From: DASYRM01 sp036004405 | GTDB lineage: Bacteria > Acidobacteriota > Vicinamibacteria > Vicinamibacterales > UBA2999 | Length of the DNA stretch: 64,000 nt | Reading direction: 5' to 3' | NCBI GenBank assembly: GCA_036004405.1 | Contig: DASYRM010000113.1 | Span: forward strand, 1 to 64,000 | Part shown: positions 33,883 through 41,645 of the stretch, one piece after another | How the letters are laid out: each line of letters begins with the position of its first letter | Position numbering within the stretch: position 1 is the first letter of the stretch | The notes under the pieces: generated by a model | Told to the model about the DNA's origin: nothing | Database searches by the model: none | Seen by the model: the letters and a program-made list of their open reading frames with translations, nothing else | Position numbers and translations under genes: made by a program

Positions 33883-33911
33883 TTGACAGGTAGATCGTCG
33901 ATCTGTAAGCT
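33883..33911 (+). promoter_or_regulatory. Probable promoter of the Pal-like lipoprotein gene
   Basis: A perfect TTGACA (33883-33888) is followed after 17 bases by TAAGCT (33906-33911), a weak -10 box. The ATG is at 33949 with GGAGG just upstream. It lies in the 83-base spacer after the GT-C gene. Confidence 0.55.
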
Positions 33912-33948
33912 CGGCAACGGCTTGGGCTCCGTTTGGAGGATTCCGTAG

Positions 33949-34530
33949 ATGAATGTGCGCGGTCGTTATTCGTGGTTGACCACCATGGTCCTGCTCGCCG
34001 TGTTCGTGACGGCGTGCGCCAAGAAGGTTCCGCCGCCCCCGCCGCCGCCGCCGCCGGAGCCGCCGGCTGCGCCTGCACCGCCGCCGCCGCCCCCGCCGCC
34101 GCCCGCGCCCAAGCCCACGCCGCCGCCGCCACCGGCGCCGCTCAGCGAGGAAGAGTTGTTCGCGCGCAAGTCGCTGGCGGAGGTGAACGCCGAGATGCCG
34201 CTGTCGGACGTGTCGTTCGCTTACGACGAGTCGACGGTCAAGGACGATCAACGCGCGATCCTGCAGAAGAACGCGGACTGGATGCGCCGCTGGACGACGA
34301 CGAAAGTGTCGATCGAGGGGCACGCGGACGCGCGCGGCACCAACGAGTACAACCTCGCGCTGGGCGATCGTCGCGCCAGGGCCGTCATGGACTACATGGT
34401 GAGCCTGGGCATCGCGGCCGATCGGATGGCCGTGGTCAGCAAGGGTGAGGAGGCGCCGGTCTGCACGGAGATGGCCGAGAGCTGCTACGCCCGCAACCGC
34501 CGCGGCCACTTCGTCATCACCGCCAAGTAG
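33949..34530 (+). CDS. OmpA/Pal-family peptidoglycan-binding lipoprotein
   Basis: A 193-residue outer-membrane lipoprotein. Signal peptide with lipobox VTAC puts the lipidated Cys at 23. Residues about 27-63 are a Pro-rich spacer. The OmpA_C domain (about 80-190) has VSFAYDESTVKDD, VSIEGHADARGTNEYNLALG (the peptidoglycan-binding NxxLGxxRA region follows) and a conserved Asp and Arg pair. It would tether the outer membrane to the cell wall like Pal. It has its own promoter and ends in a strong terminator, so it is a single-gene unit. No tolB is adjacent. Confidence 0.92.
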   Translation: MNVRGRYSWLTTMVLLAVFVTACAKKVPPPPPPPPPEPPAAPAPPPPPPPPPAPKPTPPPPPAPLSEEELFARKSLAEVNAEMPLSDVSFAYDESTVKDDQRAILQKNADWMRRWTTTKVSIEGHADARGTNEYNLALGDRRARAVMDYMVSLGIAADRMAVVSKGEEAPVCTEMAESCYARNRRGHFVITAK

Positions 34531-34561
34531 CGGGACGCCTCGTCACCGCGTTACTCTTTCG

Positions 34562-34600
34562 GGCGGGCAGGCCACCACGGCCTGCCCGCCTTTGTTTTTT
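34562..34600 (+). terminator. Rho-independent terminator after the Pal-like gene
   Basis: GGCGGGCAGGCC (34562-34573) and GGCCTGCCCGCC (34579-34590) form a perfect 12-bp stem with an ACCAC loop, followed directly by TTTGTTTTTT (34591-34600). It is the clearest intrinsic terminator in the window. Confidence 0.95.
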
Positions 34601-34624
34601 CCGTTCCATTCCGAAGGAGAACTC

Positions 34625-36037
34625 ATGCGCACTGCGCGTGCGGCCCGTTTCGTCGGCGGCGCTCTCGTCCTGGTGTGGCTCGGGGTGGCGCGGCCGTCCG
34701 CCACGCAGACGCTCGCCGGTGCCACGGCCGGTGTCATCGATGCCGCCGTCCAGGAGGTGCTCACCCGCACCGGCGCGCCGAGCGCCTCGGTCGCGATTGT
34801 CCAGGGCGGCACGATCGTGTACGAGAAGGCGTATGGCTCCGCGCGCCTGGGGCCGCCGGCCGTGCCCGCCACGGCGGCGATGCGTTACAGCATTGGGTCG
34901 ATCAGCAAGCAGTTCACCTCGGCCGCGCTGCTGCTGCTCGCGGAGGAAGGCAAGCTCTCCCTCGACGATCGGGTGGCGAAGTGGTTTCCCGACCTCACGC
35001 GCGCCAATGACGTGACCGTCCGTCAGCTCCTTTCGATGACGTCGGGCTACCAGGATTTCTGGCCGCAGGACTACGTCATGCCCGACATGCTGAAGGACAC
35101 GACGCCGGCCGCGATCATGAAAGGGTGGGCGCAGAAGCCGCTCGACTTCGAACCGGGCACCCGCTGGCAGTACAGCAACACCAACTACGTCATCGCCGGA
35201 CAGATCGTGGAACGCGTGGCCCGTCAGCCGCTGCTGTCGTTCCTGCGCGCCCGCGTCTTCGGCCCGCTGAAGATGACGTCGGTCGTCGACACCGATCAGG
35301 CGCCGCTCGGCGCCGGCGAGCCGATGCGCTACATGCGCTACGCCCTGGGCCCACCGCGCGAGGCGCCGAAGGAAGGCAAGGGGTGGATGTCAGCGGCGGG
35401 CGAGCTGGCCATGACGGCATCCGACCTGGCTCGCTGGGACGTGGCGACGATGAATCGGGCTCTGCTCAAGCCGGCCTCGTACCGCGAGCTGGAGCGCGAG
35501 TCGCTGCTCGCCAACGGCGCGCCCACGGGGTACGGCCTCGGCGTCAACATCGCCACGCCGGGCGGGCGCCGTCAGATCTCGCACGGCGGCGAGGTGTCGG
35601 GATTCACCGCGCGCAACGAGGTGTACCCCGACGAGAAGGTGGCGATCGTGGTGCTAGTCAACATCGACGCCAGTGGCGCCGCGGGTCAGATTGCCGGCCG
35701 CGTGGCGACGACGCTGTTTGCCGGCGCGGGCGATTCGCCGGGCGCCGTCGATCAGGCGCGCACCATCTTCGCCGCATTGCAGAAGGGCGAGCTGGACCGG
35801 TCGCTCTTCACCGCCAACATGAACGCCTACTTCACGCCGCAGGCGCTGCAGGACTTTGCCGCGAGCCTGGGGCCGCTCGGCGCGCCGACCGCCTTCACGC
35901 AGCCGGGGCAGTCGCTCCGCGGCGGCATGGTGCTGCGCCGCTTCGCGATCACGGCTGGCGGCCGCAACCTGAGCGTGACCGCGTTCTACATGCCCGACGG
36001 TAAGATCGAGCAGTTTCTCATCGCGCCGGCGGACTGA
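34625..36037 (+). CDS. Secreted serine beta-lactamase-like hydrolase
   Basis: A 470-residue protein of the beta-lactamase/class C PBP-like family. After a signal peptide (about 1-29) the nucleophile motif is S92-I-S-K95 (YSIGSISKQF), the second motif is Y183-S-N (WQYSNTNYVIAG) and the third is H320-G-G (ISHGGEVSGF). Such proteins are mostly esterases or D-amino peptidases rather than true beta-lactamases. The last 100 residues or so are an extra C-terminal domain. GAAGGAGA precedes the ATG, right after the terminator region. Confidence 0.9.
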   Translation: MRTARAARFVGGALVLVWLGVARPSATQTLAGATAGVIDAAVQEVLTRTGAPSASVAIVQGGTIVYEKAYGSARLGPPAVPATAAMRYSIGSISKQFTSAALLLLAEEGKLSLDDRVAKWFPDLTRANDVTVRQLLSMTSGYQDFWPQDYVMPDMLKDTTPAAIMKGWAQKPLDFEPGTRWQYSNTNYVIAGQIVERVARQPLLSFLRARVFGPLKMTSVVDTDQAPLGAGEPMRYMRYALGPPREAPKEGKGWMSAAGELAMTASDLARWDVATMNRALLKPASYRELERESLLANGAPTGYGLGVNIATPGGRRQISHGGEVSGFTARNEVYPDEKVAIVVLVNIDASGAAGQIAGRVATTLFAGAGDSPGAVDQARTIFAALQKGELDRSLFTANMNAYFTPQALQDFAASLGPLGAPTAFTQPGQSLRGGMVLRRFAITAGGRNLSVTAFYMPDGKIEQFLIAPAD

Positions 36038-36062
36038 CCGGATCGGCGCGTGACGAGGCCAC

Positions 36063-37040
36063 ATGAGGCGATTCGTCCTTGCGATTGGTGCGGTGCTCGT
36101 GGCGGGCGCGTCCGTGGCCCAGCCCGTCGACATCGGCCCCGCGCCTGGGCGACTCGTCGATGTCGGTGGACGGCGGCTCCACATCAACTGCACCGGGGCC
36201 GGATCGCCGACCATCGTGATCGAGGCGGGCGCAAGCGCGTTTGCGATCGACTGGGCGCTCGTCCAGCCCGACGTGGCACGCGGCCGGCGCGTCTGCAGCT
36301 ACGACCGCGCCGGGTCTGGCTGGAGCGACGCGCGACCGGACGTTGAGACGCCAGCTCGCATCGTCGCCGACCTGCACGTGCTCCTGGACCGCGCCGGAGA
36401 AGCAGCGCCCTACGTGTTCGTCGGCCACTCCGCCGGAGGCCTCTACGTCCGCCTCTATCAGCTCGAATATCCGGGCGACGTGCGTGGACTGGTGCTCGTC
36501 GATCCGGCGACGGAGGATCGGCTCTTCACGATGTTCCAGGGGCGCGCGGTCGCGATCTCGTCGCTGACCGCAGAGCAGCTGGCGACGACGCTGCCCATGT
36601 CGGGCAACGTCCCGGTGCCCACACGCTCGCCGCAGACGGGCCCGCCCTTCGATCGGTTGCCGTCCGATCTGTACCGGCGCCGGGTCGAGCTCGATCGGCG
36701 GCTCATCGCGTCGTTTCCGCCCACCGTGCCGGCAACGGTCGTGCGCGAGAGTGCTGAAGGGCAGCGGGCGGCACTGGCGCGCCTGCTCGAGAGTCGCAAC
36801 CGTCCGGACAATCCAATGCGACGCGTACCAGTGGTCGTCCTCACGCGTGGGCTCGAGCAGACGCCAGGCATTGCCGAGAACCACGCGGCGCTCGCCGCCC
36901 TGTCAGGCAACTCGCGCCACACGGTGGTGCCTGCCACGCTGCATGAAATCCACCTCTCCGCACCGCTGTCGGTCGTCCAGGCGATCGAGGACGTCTGTGG
37001 CGCCGTGCAGATGAAGGCTCACCTGCCCGACCGGCCCTGA
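36063..37040 (+). CDS. Secreted alpha/beta-hydrolase
   Basis: A 325-residue alpha/beta-hydrolase with a short signal peptide (about 1-19, ending ASVAQP). The nucleophile elbow is VGHSAGG with Ser123, preceded by CSYDRAGSGWSD and followed by LVLVDPATED. A late His in TLHEIHLSAP would complete the triad. It is probably an esterase or similar hydrolase; the substrate is unknown. It follows the serine hydrolase by 25 bases and precedes the methyltransferase by 6 bases. Confidence 0.87.
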   Translation: MRRFVLAIGAVLVAGASVAQPVDIGPAPGRLVDVGGRRLHINCTGAGSPTIVIEAGASAFAIDWALVQPDVARGRRVCSYDRAGSGWSDARPDVETPARIVADLHVLLDRAGEAAPYVFVGHSAGGLYVRLYQLEYPGDVRGLVLVDPATEDRLFTMFQGRAVAISSLTAEQLATTLPMSGNVPVPTRSPQTGPPFDRLPSDLYRRRVELDRRLIASFPPTVPATVVRESAEGQRAALARLLESRNRPDNPMRRVPVVVLTRGLEQTPGIAENHAALAALSGNSRHTVVPATLHEIHLSAPLSVVQAIEDVCGAVQMKAHLPDRP

Positions 37041-37046
37041 CGCCGA

Positions 37047-37844
37047 ATGACCGTCCCCGACGATCGCTGGCTGGCCGGAGACGCCTACGAGCGCTACATG
37101 GGCCGCTGGAGCCGACCGCTCGCACGCGCGTTCCTCGAGTGGCTGCGGCCGCCGGCGAAGCAGCACTGGCTGGAAATCGGCTGCGGCACCGGCGCGCTCA
37201 CGACAGCCATCGTGGCCTCCTGCGACCCGGCGTCGGTTGTCGCATGCGATCCGTCCGAGGCGTTCGTCGCGCACGCGCGGCAGCGGGTGACCGACCCGCG
37301 TGTCTCGTTCGTCGCCGCGGGTGCCGAAGCACCGCCCGGCCGCGATGCCGGGTTCGACGTCGTGGTGTCAGGGCTGGTGCTCAACTTCCTCGCGGCGCCC
37401 GACGCGGTGCTCGCCACGCTGCGCCGGCGGTTGCAGCCGGGCGGCACCGTGGCGGCGTGTGTCTGGGACTATGCCGGGGGAATGGAGTTTCTGCGCGCGT
37501 TCTGGGACGAAGCGGCGGCGGTGGACCGCCATGCGGCCGCCCTCGACGAAGGCGCCCGGTTTCCGCTGTGCTCGCCGGGGGCGCTCCGGATCCTGTTCGA
37601 TGTCGCAGGTCTGACGCAGGTGGATACCGGCGCCGTCGAGATCGAGACACGGTTCGTCGACTTCGACGATTATTGGGAGCCGTTTCTGCGCGGGACCGGG
37701 CCGGCCCCGGCATTCGTCGCGTCGCTCGCCCCGCCGGCGCGCGACGAGCTGCGTGAGCGGCTGCGGCGCCGTCTGGCGTCAGCACCAACCGGGGAGATTC
37801 GCCTTCGAGCACGCGCGTGGGGCGCGTGCGGGATCAGCGCATGA
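37047..37844 (+). CDS. SAM-dependent class I methyltransferase
   Basis: A 265-residue methyltransferase. Motif I is WLEIGCGTGALTTAI (about residues 43-57), followed by the acidic residue in VACDPSEAFV and post-motifs FDVVVSGLVLNFLAAPDAVL and LQPGGTVAACVWDY. The fold matches ubiquinone/menaquinone-type and UbiE-like methyltransferases of unknown substrate. Its stop overlaps the next start (ATGA). Confidence 0.87.
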   Translation: MTVPDDRWLAGDAYERYMGRWSRPLARAFLEWLRPPAKQHWLEIGCGTGALTTAIVASCDPASVVACDPSEAFVAHARQRVTDPRVSFVAAGAEAPPGRDAGFDVVVSGLVLNFLAAPDAVLATLRRRLQPGGTVAACVWDYAGGMEFLRAFWDEAAAVDRHAAALDEGARFPLCSPGALRILFDVAGLTQVDTGAVEIETRFVDFDDYWEPFLRGTGPAPAFVASLAPPARDELRERLRRRLASAPTGEIRLRARAWGACGISA

Positions 37845-38437
37845 AGTGGACGTGGGACACGGATCGAATCGTCAGCGTGAGCGCGATGGTGGTGGGCGTC
37901 GGCAGCCTGGTCATCATCCTCTATCAGACCAAGTTGATGCGCGAGCAGCAACGCGCGTCGGTCATGCCGCACTTGATGATGGCGATCCAGAGCAGCACCA
38001 ACGACCACAGAACGTACCTCACCGTGCGCAACGCCGGCATCGGGCCGGCACTGCTCGGCGACGTGCGTGTCCGCTACAAGGGCAAAGATTTCGGCGGCGA
38101 TCCCTACGACTTCTTCGTCCAGCAGCGCCCCGAAACCGTGAAGACGGTGCCGATGGGTGTGGACAAGCTCATACCCGGGCGGCTGGTGCCGGCGGGTGAG
38201 TGGATCATGACGATGGGTTCTGACGGCGAACAGCACACCCGGCTGCTCGAGGACCTGCTGCGGCTTTTCGTGATTGCGGAAGTGCCAAAGTCCTGGCTGA
38301 CGCCGATTGGCGCCGACGGCCCCGCGTCCGACAAGGCCGTCGTGTTCATCACCTACTCCTCGGTTTACGGCGACACGTGGCACCTGCGTTCGGACAGCTT
38401 CGTGCCCGTGCCGGGCCCAGCCGCGCCGATCCGCTAG
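37841..38437 (+). CDS. Hypothetical protein with one N-terminal membrane helix
   Basis: A 198-residue protein with one hydrophobic segment (about residues 11-30, VSAMVVGVGSLVIILYQTKL) followed by a probably soluble domain containing VMPHLMMAIQSS, LTVRNAGIGPALLGDVRV and VVFITYSSVYGDTWHLRSD. The motif around NAGIGPAL resembles the start of small membrane-tethered beta-sandwich domains, but I cannot name a family. It overlaps the methyltransferase stop and the convergent pyrF stop by 4 bases. Confidence 0.75.
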   Translation: MKWTWDTDRIVSVSAMVVGVGSLVIILYQTKLMREQQRASVMPHLMMAIQSSTNDHRTYLTVRNAGIGPALLGDVRVRYKGKDFGGDPYDFFVQQRPETVKTVPMGVDKLIPGRLVPAGEWIMTMGSDGEQHTRLLEDLLRLFVIAEVPKSWLTPIGADGPASDKAVVFITYSSVYGDTWHLRSDSFVPVPGPAAPIR

Positions 38438-39156
38438 AGCGAGAGCGCCTGGCGGACTTCGGCGCCGATGGCATCCGCTGCCGCGCGCGGATCGGGCGCC
38501 GCGATGATCGGGCGCCCCACCACCAGATAGGTCGACCCGGCCTTGATCGCCTCCCCCGGCCCCATCGTGCGCGACTGATCGTTCTTGTCGCTGCCGGCCG
38601 CCGCGCCGCGGATGCCGGGCGTGACCACGGCAAAGTCGCCGCCGCAGGTGTCGCGAATCTCGCGGGTCTCGAGCGGCGACGCCACCACGCCGTCGAGCCC
38701 GGCGCGCTGCGCCATCCGGGCCAGTTCGACGACGTGTTCCATCAGCGGTCGCGAGACGCCCACTTCGTGCAGTGTCGGCTCGTCCATGCTGGTGAGCACC
38801 GTGACACCGATCACGAGCGGCTTGGGCCGCCGGGCCATGCGCGCGGTGTCGACGGCCGCCTTGGCCGCCGCCTGCATCATCGGCACACCGCCCGCGGCGT
38901 GCACGTTGATCATCCAGGCGCCGGTCAGCGTGGCCGCTTCGACCGCCTGCGCCACGGTGTTCGGAATGTCGTGGAATTTGAGGTCGAGGAAGACGCGCAT
39001 CCCCGAGTCGGCGAGGCGCTTCACGAGTCCCGGGCCTTCGAGCGTGAACAGGCGGCTGCCGATCTTCACGCCGCCGACCAGGCCGTTGAGCTGTTCGGCC
39101 AGCTGCAGCGCCCGCGCGCCGCTGTCCACGTCGAGGGCGACTAGGAGCTGATCCAC
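38434..39156 (-). CDS. pyrF: Orotidine 5'-phosphate decarboxylase PyrF
   Basis: Catalyses the last step of UMP synthesis. The 240-residue product has Asp9 (LVALDVDSG), Lys31 (GGVKIGSRLF) and the catalytic cluster Asp58-x-Lys60-x2-Asp63 (FLDLKFHDIPNT), then VTPGIRG and YLVVGRPI for phosphate binding. The GTG at 39156 gives the usual N-terminus; the frame stays open much further upstream but would run across pyrD. It overlaps pyrD by 16 bases and is the last gene of pyrK-pyrD-pyrF. Confidence 0.95.
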   Translation of the reverse strand: MDQLLVALDVDSGARALQLAEQLNGLVGGVKIGSRLFTLEGPGLVKRLADSGMRVFLDLKFHDIPNTVAQAVEAATLTGAWMINVHAAGGVPMMQAAAKAAVDTARMARRPKPLVIGVTVLTSMDEPTLHEVGVSRPLMEHVVELARMAQRAGLDGVVASPLETREIRDTCGGDFAVVTPGIRGAAAGSDKNDQSRTMGPGEAIKAGSTYLVVGRPIIAAPDPRAAADAIGAEVRQALSL

Positions 39157-40088
39157 TGCTTTTCCCGCGTGCTCGTGTCGACCGAGCCGACGAGCTCGGT
39201 GACGCGCGCGATGCCGTGGCGCTGCATGTAGTCGCGCATGCCGTCGAGGAGCTTCGACCAGATGAACGGATCGACGAAGTTGGCGGTGCCGACCTGTACC
39301 GCCGTCGCGCCGGCGATCATGAACTCGAGCGCGTCGGTCGCCGTGGCAATCCCGCCCATGCCGATGAGGGGAATCTTCACCGCGCGCCGGCACTCGTAGA
39401 CCATGCGCACGGCGATCGGCCGGATGGCCGGGCCGCTCAGGCCGCCGACGATGTTCGATAGCTTCGGCCGCCGCGTCTCGACGTCGATGGCCATGGCGAG
39501 GAAGGTGTTCACCAGCGACACGGCGTCGGCGCCGGCGTCTTCCGCCGACTTGGCAATCGAGGCGACGTCGGTGACGTTGGGCGTCAGCTTCGGGATCACC
39601 GGCAGGTGCGTCACCTTCTTGATCGCCGAGACGACATCGAAGGTGCCGTGCAGGCTGCACCCGAACGTGATGCCGCCTTCCTTGATGTTGGGGCAGGAGA
39701 TGTTGATCTCCAGCGCGTGCACGCCTTCGGCATCCGACAGGACGCGCGCCAGCTCCACGTACTCGTCGAGCGTGCTGCCGCAGATGTTGATGACGTTCGT
39801 CGCGCCGAGGCGGCGCAGCTCCGGCAGCTTCTCTTTGATGTAGCGATGGACGCCGATGCCCTGCAGCCCGATGGCGTTGAGCATCCCGGAGGGCGTCTCG
39901 ACGATGCGCTGAGGCGGGTGGCCCGAGCGCTCCTTCATGAACAGCCCCTTCGAGACCACCGCGCCAATCGACGCGAGGTCCACGGCGTCGGCGTACTCGA
40001 CGCCGTAGCCGAAGCAGCCGCTCGCCGCCATCAACGGATTGCGCAGCTCGAGCGATCCGATCCGAACAGAGAGGTCAGTCCCAGACAA
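39141..40088 (-). CDS. pyrD: Dihydroorotate dehydrogenase B, catalytic subunit PyrD
   Basis: A 315-residue class 1B FMN enzyme oxidising dihydroorotate to orotate; it works with PyrK, which passes electrons to NAD+. Motifs include RNPLMAASGCFGYG, VSKGLFMKERSGHP, INISCPNIKEGG (with the class 1 cysteine nearby in GCSLHGT) and IPLIGMGGI with QVGTANF for phosphate binding. The start is a TTG at 40088, inside the pyrK 3' end (14-base overlap); no ATG or GTG fits the conserved N-terminus. Confidence 0.94.
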   Translation of the reverse strand: MSGTDLSVRIGSLELRNPLMAASGCFGYGVEYADAVDLASIGAVVSKGLFMKERSGHPPQRIVETPSGMLNAIGLQGIGVHRYIKEKLPELRRLGATNVINICGSTLDEYVELARVLSDAEGVHALEINISCPNIKEGGITFGCSLHGTFDVVSAIKKVTHLPVIPKLTPNVTDVASIAKSAEDAGADAVSLVNTFLAMAIDVETRRPKLSNIVGGLSGPAIRPIAVRMVYECRRAVKIPLIGMGGIATATDALEFMIAGATAVQVGTANFVDPFIWSKLLDGMRDYMQRHGIARVTELVGSVDTSTREKQWISS

Positions 40089-40926
40089 GGTCGGCTCCCT
40101 TGAACACCGGTCCGCCGATGCAGGACCGCACGTACTGCTGGCCGCCGCCGGCGTCCTTCACCGGAATCACGCAGCTGTAGCACCCGCCCATGCCGCAGCC
40201 CATCACGCGCTCCACCGACACCTGCGACGGACGGCCGTACTTCTCCGCCACGTGCGCGACCGCTTCGAGCATCGGCTCGGGGCCGCAGGCGTACACCATC
40301 ACGTCGGGCACCGTCTTTTCGGACCCGGCGCGCTGCAGCTCGCGCTCGAGCGGCACGGTGATGCGGCCCCGGTCGCCGTTGGTGCCGTCTTCGGTGGCGA
40401 GCTTGAGCTCGATACCACGCGACGCGAACCAGTCGAGATAGAACAGCTCCTTGCCGCTGCGTGCGCCGTAGAAGAGCGTCGTCTTGGTGCCGCGTGCCAC
40501 GAGCGCTTCGCCGAGCGTGGCAAACGGCGCCAGGCCGACGCCGCCCGCGACCATCCACGCCTGCGCGGGCGGATCGACGAGCTCGAACGGCTTGCCGAGC
40601 GGCCCCAGGCACGACACGGTGTCGCCTTCAACCGCGTCGAACAGCAGCGTCGTGGTGACGCCGATGCGCTTGCTCAGCAGGGTGAGGCCGGTGACCCGTC
40701 CATCCTCGCGCAGGACCTCGAACACGGAGAAGGGGCGGCGCAGCAGCGGGTCGCCGCCGCGGCCGGGTTTGACCATCACGAACTGTCCGGGGGCGGTCGC
40801 GTCCGCAATCTCGGGCGCCGCCAGCTCGATCACGTTGTAGTCGGGGGAGAGGCGCGTGTTGCGGATGACCCGTGCCTCGACGTCGACGGGCATTGACGCT
40901 GGACGTCTTGAAGGCTCAGAGTTCAT
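40075..40926 (-). CDS. pyrK: Dihydroorotate dehydrogenase B, electron-transfer subunit PyrK
   Basis: A 283-residue FAD and [2Fe-2S] protein that pairs with PyrD. FAD binding is shown by RRPFSVFEV, NAD binding by MVAGGVGLAPFATL and VYACGPEPML, and the iron-sulfur site by the four cysteines in MGCGMGGCYSCVIP plus SCIGGPVF. Two starts are possible: ATG at 40926, which lies in the loop of a 15-bp inverted repeat, or ATG at 40893, just past it, giving MPVDVEARVI. Neither has a good ribosome-binding site. It is divergent from pyrR. Confidence 0.93.
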   Translation of the reverse strand: MNSEPSRRPASMPVDVEARVIRNTRLSPDYNVIELAAPEIADATAPGQFVMVKPGRGGDPLLRRPFSVFEVLREDGRVTGLTLLSKRIGVTTTLLFDAVEGDTVSCLGPLGKPFELVDPPAQAWMVAGGVGLAPFATLGEALVARGTKTTLFYGARSGKELFYLDWFASRGIELKLATEDGTNGDRGRITVPLERELQRAGSEKTVPDVMVYACGPEPMLEAVAHVAEKYGRPSQVSVERVMGCGMGGCYSCVIPVKDAGGGQQYVRSCIGGPVFKGADLVWD

Positions 40927-40964
40927 ACGTTCGAGTCGAGTCTTCGCAGGCCTTCAAGACGTCC
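40901..40964. repeat. 15-bp inverted repeat over the pyrK start
   Basis: GGACGTCTTGAAGGC (40901-40915) and GCCTTCAAGACGTCC (40950-40964) are perfect complements with a 34-base loop that contains the ATG at 40926. In the pyrK transcript the hairpin could hide the upstream start or sit in the leader of the downstream start at 40893. A regulator site is the other option. Confidence 0.75.
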
Positions 40965-40965
40965 C

Positions 40966-41050
40966 GCCCGCCCGGAGGGCGGGCAATCAAACACTGCACT
41001 GGCGAGACGGAGCCACCATGCTCATCGGTCCGAGGCGAAGTCTCGCCAGT
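40966..41050. repeat. Composite two-hairpin intergenic repeat, copy 1 (pyrK-pyrR spacer)
   Basis: The first part is the palindrome GCCCGCCCGGAGGGCGGGC (40966-40984). After AATCAAACACTGC comes a second hairpin, ACTGGCGAGAC with GTCTCGCCAGT (40998-41008 and 41040-41050). The same order, GCCCGCCCGGAGGGCGGGC then AATTAGATACTG then a CGAGGC/GCCTCG hairpin, recurs at 62904-62958, so this is a dispersed repeat. It ends just before the pyrR -10 box. Confidence 0.7.
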
Positions 41051-41051
41051 A

Positions 41052-41057
41052 TATAAT
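41052..41057 (+). promoter_or_regulatory. -10 box of the pyrR operon promoter
   Basis: A perfect TATAAT at 41052-41057 sits 8 bases before the PyrR-binding hairpin. The -35 position (around 41029-41034, TCCGAG) is poor, so activity is inferred mainly from the -10 and from the structured leader that follows. Confidence 0.55.
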
Positions 41058-41064
41058 GCTGGTG

Positions 41065-41098
41065 CTCTTTAACTGCGGTCCTGCGAGGCCGCAAAGAG
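41065..41098 (+). promoter_or_regulatory. PyrR-binding RNA hairpin in the pyrR leader
   Basis: The upper stem-loop carries GTCCTGCGAGGC (41078-41089), which fits the published PyrR-binding loop consensus RUCCNGNGAGGY at every defined position. The stem GCGGTC (41075-41080) pairs with GGCCGC (41087-41092, one G-U pair), the loop is CTGCGA, an asymmetric bulge AACT (41071-41074) follows, and a lower stem CTCTTT/AAAGAG (41065-41070 with 41093-41098) closes it. The lower stem includes part of the ribosome-binding site GAGGTG (41096-41101), so PyrR binding at high UMP should block pyrR translation. No terminator is visible, which favours translational over antitermination control. Confidence 0.85.
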
Positions 41099-41105
41099 GT
41101 GTCAC

Positions 41106-41645
41106 ATGCCAGTCGTCATGGATGCGGACCGCATCGGCCGCACCCTCGCCCGCATCGCCCACGAAATCCTCGAACGCAACAAAGGTGTTGACGATATCGC
41201 GCTGATCGGCGTGCGCAGCCGCGGCGTGCCGCTCGCCAAGCGCCTCGCCCGTCAGATCAAGGAGATCACCGGCGACGAGGTGCCCACGGGCGCCCTCGAC
41301 ATCACCCTCTACCGCGACGACCTCATGCGCCACGCGGTCGGCCCGCAGCCGGTCGTGCGCCGCACCGAGATCCCCTTCTCGATCGACGGGCGGAAGATCC
41401 TGCTCGTGGACGACGTGCTCTACACCGGGCGGACGACGCGCGCGGCGCTCGACGCCCTGATCGATTTCGGGCGGCCCAAGGCGATTCAGCTGATTGTGCT
41501 GGTGGACCGCGGCCATCGCGAGCTGCCCATCAAGGCCGACTACGTCGGTAAAAACCTGCCCACCGCGCTCGACGAGAGCGTGCAGGTGCGCCTGCAGGAG
41601 ATCGACGACCGCGACGAGGTCGTCCTCGAGCAGGGAGGCGCGTGA
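41106..41645 (+). CDS. pyrR: PyrR: UMP-dependent RNA-binding regulator / uracil phosphoribosyltransferase
   Basis: A 179-residue PRTase-fold protein that binds the pyr leader RNA in response to UMP and may have uracil phosphoribosyltransferase activity. The PRPP motif is ILLVDDVLYTGRTTRAAL, with IALIGVRSRGVPLAKRL and DITLYRDDL as family blocks and the C-terminal VLVDRGHRELPIKADYVGKN. It heads the pyrR-pyrB-pyrC operon, and its own leader carries a matching PyrR site. The stop overlaps the pyrB start region (GTGATG). Confidence 0.96.
   Translation: MPVVMDADRIGRTLARIAHEILERNKGVDDIALIGVRSRGVPLAKRLARQIKEITGDEVPTGALDITLYRDDLMRHAVGPQPVVRRTEIPFSIDGRKILLVDDVLYTGRTTRAALDALIDFGRPKAIQLIVLVDRGHRELPIKADYVGKNLPTALDESVQVRLQEIDDRDEVVLEQGGA

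Noticed and set aside
34027..34140. CCG-rich run resembling a trinucleotide repeat.
   Set aside because: It encodes the Pro-rich spacer typical of Pal-like lipoproteins.
34625..36037. Possible antibiotic-resistance beta-lactamase.
   Set aside because: The motif set and extra C-terminal domain fit the broad class C-like esterase/peptidase group; nothing indicates resistance.
40901..41050. Inverted repeats as ends of an insertion sequence.
   Set aside because: No transposase frame lies between or beside them and the spacing is only tens of bases.
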